Source: Micromonospora acroterricola (GTDB lineage Bacteria; Actinomycetota; Actinomycetes; Mycobacteriales; Micromonosporaceae). From it: a stretch of 36,550 nt of DNA. Shown here in pieces: positions 21,012 through 28,400 of this stretch; position 1 is the first letter of the stretch; every line of letters starts with the position of its first letter. The translations under genes and the position numbers were made by a program. Location of the stretch: NCBI RefSeq assembly GCF_003172955.1, contig NZ_QGKR01000224.1, positions 1-36,550 of the forward strand. Reading direction: 5' to 3'. Under the pieces are notes generated by a model. That model saw only the letters and a program-made list of their open reading frames with translations, did no database searches and was not told the origin of the DNA.

Positions 21012-22397
21012 TTATCGGCGAACCCGGCCCAGCACCTCGTCCCGGAGCGAGACCATCCGCTCGCGGGTGGGCGCCTCGACGTTGAGCCGCAGCAGCGGCT
21101 CGGTGTTGGACGCTCGCAGGTTGAACCAGGCGCCGTCGGGGAAACGCAGGGTGAGCCCGTCCATCTCGTCGGCCACCGCCTCGGGGTACGCGGCCCGCAC
21201 CTCGGCGATCGCCGCCGCCTGGTCGACCACCGTCGAGTTGATCTCACCGGAGGCGACGTAGCGCTCGTACTCGCCGGCCAGCACGGACAGCGGCAGCGAC
21301 TGCTCGCCGAGCGCCGCCAGCGTGTGCATCGCGGCGAGCATGCCGGTGTCGGCGAACCAGAAGTCCCGGAAGTAGTAGTGCGCGGAGTGCTCGCCACCGA
21401 AGACGGCGTTGGTCCGGGCCATCTCCGCCTTGATGAAGGAGTGCCCGACCCGGGCGACCACCGGCTCCCCGCCGTGCTCGCGGATGATCTCCGGAACCGC
21501 GCTGGAGGTGATCAGGCCGTGGATCACCGTGGAACCCGGGTGCTTGGCCAGCTCACGCGCGGCGACCAGGGCGGTGATCGCCGACGGCGACACCGGCTCA
21601 CCGCGCTCGTCCACCACGAAACACCGGTCGGCGTCGCCGTCGAACGCCAGCCCGATCTCGGCGCCGTGCTCGACGACGGCGCGCTGGAGGTCGACCAGGT
21701 TCGCCGGGTCCAGAGGGTTGGCCTCGTGGTTGGGGAAGGTGCCGTCCAACTCGAAGTAGAGCGGCACGATCTCCAGCGGCAGCGCCGACAGGGCCGCGTC
21801 ACCCAGCACGGTGGGAACGGTGAAGCCGCCCATCCCGTTGCCGGCGTCGACCACGACCTTCAGCGGCCGAATGCCGGAGAGGTCGACCAGTTTGCGCAGG
21901 TAGGCGGCGTAGTCGGGGAGCAGGTCGCGCCGCTCGGCCGGCCGGACCGGGTCGCCGGCCGGGCGGGCCTCGCCCGAGTCCAGCAGGGCCTGGGCCCGCT
22001 CACGGATCTCCGCCAGACCGCTGGCCTGGCCGATCGGCCGGGCACCGGAGCGGCACATCTTGATGCCGTTGTACTGCGCGGGGTTGTGGCTGGCGGTGAA
22101 CATCGCACCGGGCAGGTCGAGCGAACCGGAGGCGAAGTAGAGCAGATCGGTGGAGGCCAGCCCGATCTCGATCACCGAACGTCCCTCAGCGCGCACACCG
22201 GTGGCGAACGCCGCGGCCAGCCCGGGCGAGGTGGCCCGCATGTCGTACCCGACGACGACGGAGTCCCCCGGCTCGTCGGTGGCGTTGAGCAGCTGGGTGA
22301 ACGCCGCTCCGAGAGCCTCGGCGACCCGTTCGTCCCACTGGTCCGGCACCGTCCCTCGGACGTCGTACGCCTTCACGATCTGGGACAGATCAGACAC
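21012..22397 (-). CDS. manB: phosphomannomutase/phosphoglucomutase
   Basis: The enzyme converts mannose-6-phosphate to mannose-1-phosphate (and probably glucose phosphates), the step before GDP-mannose. The 461-residue alpha-D-phosphohexomutase has the phosphoserine loop FTASHNP with Ser103, the magnesium loop AFDGDADR, the sugar-binding loop GGEHSAHYYF and the phosphate-binding RASNTEPLLRL near the C-terminus. All four active-site loops are intact. I chose GTG 22397 (VSDLSQIVKAYDVRG) because it has GAGGAG eight bases upstream; an in-frame ATG ten codons earlier is less likely. It heads the manB to manA stretch, 69 bases after the secreted protein gene. Confidence 0.95.
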   Translation of the reverse strand: MSDLSQIVKAYDVRGTVPDQWDERVAEALGAAFTQLLNATDEPGDSVVVGYDMRATSPGLAAAFATGVRAEGRSVIEIGLASTDLLYFASGSLDLPGAMFTASHNPAQYNGIKMCRSGARPIGQASGLAEIRERAQALLDSGEARPAGDPVRPAERRDLLPDYAAYLRKLVDLSGIRPLKVVVDAGNGMGGFTVPTVLGDAALSALPLEIVPLYFELDGTFPNHEANPLDPANLVDLQRAVVEHGAEIGLAFDGDADRCFVVDERGEPVSPSAITALVAARELAKHPGSTVIHGLITSSAVPEIIREHGGEPVVARVGHSFIKAEMARTNAVFGGEHSAHYYFRDFWFADTGMLAAMHTLAALGEQSLPLSVLAGEYERYVASGEINSTVVDQAAAIAEVRAAYPEAVADEMDGLTLRFPDGAWFNLRASNTEPLLRLNVEAPTRERMVSLRDEVLGRVRR

Positions 22398-22466
22398 AGG
22401 TTCCGCTCCTCGGGCCGCAGGTTCCACCGAGCCTGAGCGTATCGGAGGGTCGGGGTCGGGCCCCGC

Positions 22467-23528
22467 TCAGCCAGGGAGCCGAGGCATGAACACGGTGTGG
22501 TCGCCACCGTCGGCGGGCGGGTCGTCAGGCCGCGGCCGGTCCCCTGGCTTGCCCGGCATGGGCTGGGTGGCATCCGGCGCCGGGCTGGGCGCGGCCGGGG
22601 GCGCCCCGTAGACGCCACCGGTCGCGGGCCGGGGAGCTGGCACCGCGCCGTAGCCGGCGGACGGCTGCTGCTGCCCGTACACCGGGCCGGGGTGACCGGG
22701 CGCGGGCGGCGACCCACCGCCGGAGCGGTAGGTGGTGCCACCGGGGTTGCCCGGCAGCGGCCCGGACAACTCGTCGGCCGGCTTCCGGTCCTGGCGCGAA
22801 CGGCGGAACAGCAGCACGATGAGCAGCAGCCCGACCGCCACCATCGCGATGCCGAAGAACATCACCGGCGAGCCGCCACCGGACGACTCGGCCGCGGTCG
22901 CCGTGGTGTCGGGAGCGCCGGACACGCCGCCCACCGCGGCCTGGTCCACCTCGCTAACCGGCGCGACGTCGGTCACGCTCGGGGTGGGCGACGGCTTCTT
23001 CGACGGCGTCGGGGTGGGCGACGCCGAGGCCCGGCCGCCAGTCACCTTCGAGGCGTCGGCACCCCGGCCCAACTCCTGGCCGAGGGCGCTCACGGCCACA
23101 CCGGTCACCGCGAGCCGACCGGCCGGCGCACCGGCGGCGAACGCCACCCGGTACCGGACGGTCATGCCCTTGCCCTTGCACAGGGTCGGCTTCGCCGGCG
23201 AGGTACGCCCGGTGGCCACGCTGCCGCCACCGCCCGAGACGGGCACCGGGAACCAGCGCCCGCCCGCGTTGACCTGCACCGTCACCTGGGCCGGCTCGAG
23301 ACCCGCGAGACGCAGGCCCAGCGCGGTACGCAGCAGGACACACCCGTCGGAGCGCTTGCGCACCGCGACGTTCACCCCCTGCGCGGAACCGCCGGCGGCG
23401 AAGCTGCTGGCGGCACCCACCCGGACCGAGTCGTCGTCGGCCAGCGCCGGCGACGCACCGAGCATCACCAGCCCGCCCAGCAGACCGCAGACCGTCGCGA
23501 GTCGCGCCGCGCGCCGACGTACCGTCAT
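22467..23528 (-). CDS. secreted, membrane-anchored protein with Pro-rich cytoplasmic tail
   Basis: The product of about 353 residues has a signal peptide (MTVRRRAARLATVCGLLGG...SPALADD, cleavage near residue 31), an extracellular domain to about residue 160 with two cysteines that could form a disulfide, a Ser/Thr/Pro linker (SPTPTPSKKPSPTPS), one transmembrane helix (VMFFGIAMVAVGLLLIVLLF, about 222-241), a basic stop-transfer (RRSRQDRK) and a Pro/Gly-rich cytoplasmic tail. This is type I topology. I do not recognise the family. ATG 23528 has GAGG five bases upstream; GTG 23534 is an alternative. Its place before manB might hint at an envelope or glycoprotein role, but that is inference. Confidence 0.85.
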   Translation of the reverse strand: MTVRRRAARLATVCGLLGGLVMLGASPALADDDSVRVGAASSFAAGGSAQGVNVAVRKRSDGCVLLRTALGLRLAGLEPAQVTVQVNAGGRWFPVPVSGGGGSVATGRTSPAKPTLCKGKGMTVRYRVAFAAGAPAGRLAVTGVAVSALGQELGRGADASKVTGGRASASPTPTPSKKPSPTPSVTDVAPVSEVDQAAVGGVSGAPDTTATAAESSGGGSPVMFFGIAMVAVGLLLIVLLFRRSRQDRKPADELSGPLPGNPGGTTYRSGGGSPPAPGHPGPVYGQQQPSAGYGAVPAPRPATGGVYGAPPAAPSPAPDATQPMPGKPGDRPRPDDPPADGGDHTVFMPRLPG

Positions 23529-23680
23529 GATCACCTCACCGTTCTCCCCGGGTGGGGTCCGCGGGTCAGGCTACTACCGGACCACCTGCACCCCCTGTCA
23601 TAGAGCGGCCCGCATGTGTGCGGCGTTACGGTTTCGACCCAGCCCGCCGACCTGCGGCTTACCTCGTTGCCGAGCGCCCG

Positions 23681-23803
23681 GGTGTTCAGCGGGCCCGGGT
23701 GTTGAGCGGGGTCCTCGCGTTGAGCGGGCCCGGGTGTTGAGCCTGGGTCGCGCGTTCAGCGGGCCTCGTGCTCAACGGGCCGCGTGCTCAACGGGCCGCG
23801 TGG
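23681..23803. repeat. degenerate 16-18 bp tandem repeats
   Basis: About seven imperfect units of the form GTGTTGAGCGGGCCC fill the 3' part of the gap between nfi and the secreted-protein gene. Starts are near 23681, 23698, 23715, 23732, 23750, 23768 and 23784. The last two (23768-23783 and 23784-23799) are identical (GTGCTCAACGGGCCGC). Units 6 and 7 carry GCTCAAC, the inverse of the GTTGAGC in units 2-4, so the array can also fold on itself. An eighth, weaker unit runs into the nfi stop. Confidence 0.7.
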
Positions 23804-24487
23804 TCAGCTGGCCTGCGTGAGGGCGTCCCGGCAGAGGCGGTCGGCGGTCCGGGTGGTCTCCGGCAGCCGGTAGCGCGGGGTCAGCGCGAGCACCTGCGCC
23901 GTGGCGTTGTCCAGGCTCATCCGGTGCCCGACGCTGACGAAGACCGGCTTCACCCCGGCCTGGGTCCGCAGCACCCGGCCGACAACGTCGTTTCCGTCGC
24001 GCAGCGGGGACCAGGCGCCCCGCTCGGCGGCCGGCGGAACCCACTCGCCGACCAGTGGCGTCTTCCCCACCCCGATCGCCGGCAGTCCGGTCACCACCCC
24101 GAGATGACAGGCGAGCCCGAACCGGCGCGGGTGGGCCAACCCGTGCCCGTCGCACACCAACAGGGCCGGGCGGGTGGTCAGCCGGTCCAGTGCCGCGAGC
24201 AGCGCGGGCAGTTCACGGAAGGCGAACAGCCCCGGGACGTACCCGAACGCGGGCCGGCCCACGCAGACCGCGGAGTCCACCACGGCCAACGTTCGAGCGT
24301 CCAGCACGGTCACGGCCGCCGCGAGAAGGTCGCCGCTCTTCGCGTACGCGACGTCCAGGCCGGCAACCGTCGCAGGCGCGGAAGGTCCCGGCCCGACCAG
24401 GTCGACCAGCGGCCGCAACTCCTCCTGTACGGCCACCGCAGCCGCCACACTGCCCGGCGTCGTCACGTCCGATGATCCAGTCGACAT
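23804..24487 (-). CDS. nfi: endonuclease V (deoxyinosine repair)
   Basis: Endonuclease V nicks DNA one base 3' to deoxyinosine and starts repair of deaminated adenine. The 227-residue protein has the family's catalytic residues: Asp45 in VAGLDVAY, Glu92 in FAFRELPALL, Asp113 in LLVCDGHGLAHPRRFG, and Lys142 in GVGKTPL. YVPGLFAFRE and HPRRFGLACHLG are diagnostic. I used ATG 24487, which gives the usual length. A GTG at 24550 that overlaps the stop of the upstream gene (GTGA) would add 21 charged residues and cannot be excluded, since neither start has a good ribosome-binding site. The stop lies within degenerate repeat 8. Confidence 0.93.
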   Translation of the reverse strand: MSTGSSDVTTPGSVAAAVAVQEELRPLVDLVGPGPSAPATVAGLDVAYAKSGDLLAAAVTVLDARTLAVVDSAVCVGRPAFGYVPGLFAFRELPALLAALDRLTTRPALLVCDGHGLAHPRRFGLACHLGVVTGLPAIGVGKTPLVGEWVPPAAERGAWSPLRDGNDVVGRVLRTQAGVKPVFVSVGHRMSLDNATAQVLALTPRYRLPETTRTADRLCRDALTQAS

Positions 24488-24546
24488 CGGCGAAGTCGGG
24501 CTCTCCCGCCGTCCCGGATGCCGCACTTTCCCTGATCCCGAGTCGA

Positions 24547-24840
24547 TCACCCTTGGCGCGAGCCGCCGGCGGCGTCCCCGGTGGCGGCGTCCTCCGGTTC
24601 GGTCCGGGTCGGGCCACTGTCGGTGGTGCCGGCACCGCCATCCGGGTCACTGACAGCGTTCTTCTCGGCGGGTTTCTTGATCGCGCCAAAGGCGATCGCG
24701 AAGGCGATGCCAATGGCCACACCGAAGGCGACCCCGCCCGTCGAACCGAACGAGGGGATGCCGATCGCCAGACCGAGCAGGATGCCGACCGGCCACGCCC
24801 AGGCATTGGACTTGCCGGTCTCCGTCTTGGGATCTGCCAT
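24547..24840 (-). CDS. small two-helix membrane protein
   Basis: The 97-residue protein has a short polar N-terminus (MADPKTETGKSNAW), two Gly/Ala-rich hydrophobic helices (about residues 16-30 and 35-53, including GVAFGVAIGIAFAIAFGAI), and an acidic Ser/Thr/Gly-rich tail. No family or function is recognised. It lies directly before nfi, and its stop touches the alternative nfi GTG start, so the two may be co-transcribed. Similar short glycine-zipper-like proteins are common and uncharacterised in actinobacteria. Confidence 0.7.
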   Translation of the reverse strand: MADPKTETGKSNAWAWPVGILLGLAIGIPSFGSTGGVAFGVAIGIAFAIAFGAIKKPAEKNAVSDPDGGAGTTDSGPTRTEPEDAATGDAAGGSRQG

Positions 24841-24966
24841 CCCCCGATGCTATTCCGCCGCCGCGACGGCGTCCCCCGCTGGACGTTGCGGAGTCGATCG
24901 AGCGGTCCCGATCCGGGTTGGCGGTCGCACGGCCGACCGATCAGATGGGGCCGGCCTCACATCCAC

Positions 24967-25404
24967 CTAGCTCGCCGCCAGTTCGGGATCCGCGGCCGGA
25001 TCACCAGCCTCGCGGAGCTGCTCCTCGAACAGCACAAAGGTGCGCCGTCGGATGCCGGTCACCAGGGCGACCTCCTCCGGCGTCGGGTACCGCCGCTCTC
25101 GGGCCTGTGCCTCGTTGATTGCCCGTACCGTCTCGTAAAGGGCGTGGATCGGCCCTTCACCGCGGAGGCAGTAACCGCGCTCGTACTCGGTCTGCTGAAT
25201 GAACTCGTCCCTCGTCAACTGATCAATTTCATCGCCGCCGACGAACAGCAACGTGTCGATGAGCTCGTTCGCCGGTGCCCAGCCCCCGGTGTCCCTCGAG
25301 AGACGCCAGGCAGCCAGACCACCATCCGCCGTCTCGACCAGCTTGACTGGTGCGTCGTAGTAACTGAAGAACGCCGGAGGCACCAGACCCCCCGTGTCAC
25401 CCAT
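24967..25404 (-). CDS. candidate immunity protein of the adjacent toxin
   Basis: The 145-residue acidic protein has no signal peptide or membrane helix, so it should be cytoplasmic. ATG 25404 lies inside the end of the toxin gene, giving an eight-base overlap (ATGGGTGA) and strong coupling. The N-terminal half has aromatic motifs (PPAFFSYYDAPVKLVE, GGLAAWRLSRDTG) and the acidic stretch FVGGDEIDQLTRDEF. The C-terminal half is helical (HALYETVRAINEAQARERR). I do not recognise a named immunity family. The position directly after the C-terminal toxin domain and the acidic composition are what is expected of a cognate immunity protein, but binding is inferred. Confidence 0.75.
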   Translation of the reverse strand: MGDTGGLVPPAFFSYYDAPVKLVETADGGLAAWRLSRDTGGWAPANELIDTLLFVGGDEIDQLTRDEFIQQTEYERGYCLRGEGPIHALYETVRAINEAQARERRYPTPEEVALVTGIRRRTFVLFEEQLREAGDPAADPELAAS

Positions 25405-28400
25405 CGTCCAAGGTCTCCTCGTCGTAGCCAAGAGCTCGCCAGAAGGCTGCCTGTTCTCTTCTCAAGAGTCCAATTCGCAGCGCGCGCTCAACTGCCGTCA
25501 GGGGCCGACCATTCACCTCGGCCAGTGCGTCGACATCGCGCCGGACCTCGTAGAGAACATGTTCCCACTTTGCTACATCGTCGAGTACGGCGAGGTGAAG
25601 GCGAAGTTCGGCAACGTGCCCGTTCGACATGCGCAGCCGCAGCAGCACATCGCGGTACCCACTACTCAACGGACGTAGGAATCGGTCCTTGATATCCAGG
25701 ACCACGACGTCGGGATCCTGCGCCAGCTCACTCAACGTCAGATAGAGGTCGTCGATCGTCTGGAACTCGAGCTTCGCAGCGGCGAGGTCCCTCAGACGGG
25801 AAGCGTCGCCGCCGTACTCGACGAGCTTGTCGAGGACCCGTTGATGATCCTTCGGGCTGGCCCGCCAGCCCGGCTGGGCTCGCTCACCAGCCAGCCGTAT
25901 GACAAGGCTGTTCAACTCGCGTTGAGCTGTCTCGGCTTCGACATACAGCTGCCGCAGGTAGGCGGATCGGTACGCGTCGTCACCCAAGCAGGACCGGTCA
26001 AAGCCGGGTTGAATGTCTGGCTGCCGGCGGGCAGCCAACTCGCTACTCACGTGAGCCTGCCGCGGAGTCAGGAGGGTGGGCCGGGCGGTTGGCTTACCCT
26101 TCGCAATGACGGAGTCGGCACCGCGTTCCGCGATTTCAATCAACACCTCGCGGAGGATGTCGATGGCCTGTTGGTGACTTGCCAGGTGGTACAGGGTCAG
26201 TGATCGGGCGGTCAGTGCGTTCGCCAGCTCCGGGGTGGTGAGCATGATGCGCACCAGGTCCGGTTGCCGCGCTAGGTGCCGGACCAGGGATTCGGCCAGT
26301 CTCGGCTCGGTCGGCGGCGGCTGCCGCCATGCGCTGTCCAGCATGCCGCGGACACGGACGTCGGCAAACAGGCGCGCTAGATCCCGAGCTGCCTCCTCGT
26401 CCAGCTCCGGCAGCAGCCGGCGAAGTGTCGGCGGGTCAACTGCAGCCGCGAACTCGGTGGGGCTGACCCCGGCCGCGAAGACCTCGTCCAAACTGCCCGC
26501 CCGCAGGAACGCCTGAGCCGAGTCACCTGCCGTCGGCTCATTCGGGCCAGGACCGGGTGCGCGCGTTGGTTTCGCCGCTCGTTCGAACGGCGCACCGGCC
26601 GGCTCGGCGTCCCGAGACGAGGACGAGGTCGCGGAACCCGGACCGTCCAACAGCAGGTGCATCCGGTTGATGTACGGGTCGCCGTGGCCGCCGTCGTCGC
26701 GTGCCGGCGGGTGGTCCGGCAGGTCGGGGCGTTCGCTGAACCGGCCCCGGGGCAGCCCGCCGAGCGGCATCGGTCGGCCGTCCCCGCCCAGCACCAGCGC
26801 GTCGATACCGATTACGTCGGGGTACAGCGGCCGGTCCCGGACGAGGCCGGTCTGGGGGTCGACGTAGAGCACCGTGCCGTTCTGGTTGAGCGCGACCCAG
26901 GCGTGCGAGCCGCCGTGCGCCCACTCGGTGATCAGGAACGCGTAGCTGCCGTGGCCGCCCAGCAGCAGTTGGTCGTGCAGGTTGGCGTACCCCCGCCGGG
27001 CCTCCGTTGGGTGTGGCTGTTCGCCTGCGGGCGGGGCGAGGAGCTGCTGGAAGCGTCCGCCGGTCACGTCCTCGACCCGGCCTGGACCGCCTGCCTCGCC
27101 CCGGATCGGCCGTCGGGTGTCACCGTCGAGGTAGCCGTCGAAGGTGCGGGGCGCGGACACCCGGGGTCGCCCGTGCACCCAAGTCTCGAACAACGACAGG
27201 GTGCAGTCCAGGCAGTTGATGCCCCGGGTGGCGTCGGCCCGGGGACCACCGTCGTTCAGCAGGCGGAACCAGCCGCCCCGGCGGGGGTCGGCGGTGCGGG
27301 TGACGGTGCCGTCCGGCGCGCGGGGCATCTGCCGTTCGACATCGACCTGGTGCAGGGCGAGTGGCGGTCGGAGCCCACCGGGCCGCCCGTACGGCCGGGA
27401 GTCGTCGATCGGCGGGGGCACGTCGTCGCCGGTGAGCACCGACCGGTCGACGGTCTCCACCGCGCCGAGGGCGAGTGCGCCCACGTCCTCGTTGGCCTGC
27501 CGGAAGTGGGTGTCGCCGATGTCCACGACACGGGGCGCCGTGGTGCCGGCCAGCACCGCGTCGGCCAGGTCATGACATTCGGCGTACGCGCGCATCTCGT
27601 CGTACGCGGTCCGCTGCCAGCCGTCGGCCCAGCTCGCGTGCCCGGCTTGGCGCAACTGTCGGGCGTAGCTGGCGTACTCGGCGGCCCGACGGTCGTGCTC
27701 GGCGGCCAGGTCGCGCAGCCGGCTGGCCTCGGCCTGCCGGCGGTTGTTCTCGAACCAGGTCCGCTGGGACTCGTAGTAGCCCTGGTAGCGGCGCCGCTCG
27801 ACGGCGTCGGCCTCGGCGGCCCACCGGGCCGCGTACCAGTCGCTGCTCTCCGGTGCGGGCAGCGACGGGTCGTCGGAGGCCGCCACGTCGGCGGGGATCG
27901 GTGCGCGGCCGCGCGCCGGATGGGCGGGTACGCGGACGGGCGGGAGCGCCTCCCGCGTCCGGAAGCGCGATGGCACGGCGGACCGACCAACGGCGGAGCC
28001 GAGGGCCGTGCCGCCCCAGGCGCCGGACACCGACGTCCCGGGCGTGCCGACGGTGCTGGACGGCGCGCCGGCCGCCGGGGCGGTGTGTGCGACCGGCGGC
28101 GGACCGGTCACCGTCGGGGCGACCGCCACCGGGCCAGGCGCAACCGGCGGCGCCACACCGGTGACGCTCGGGGCGACCGCCACCGGGCCGGGCGCGACCG
28201 GCGGCGCCACACCGGTGACGCTCGGGGCCACCGCAGCTGGGGTGATGGGCGGGACCGGCGGCGCCACACCGGTGACGGTCGGGGTGACCGCAGTCGGGGT
28301 GGTGGCATGCGGGCTGGCCGGGACGGCGCCGGCTGCGGGTCCGCTGGCCGGATCGGGGGCCACCGGCGCGGCGACCGAGGAGAGCGCGGGATTGGCGGTC

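Noticed and set aside
23681..23803. CRISPR array
   Set aside because: The units are 16-18 bp, imperfect and directly adjacent, without unique spacers, and no cas genes are present.
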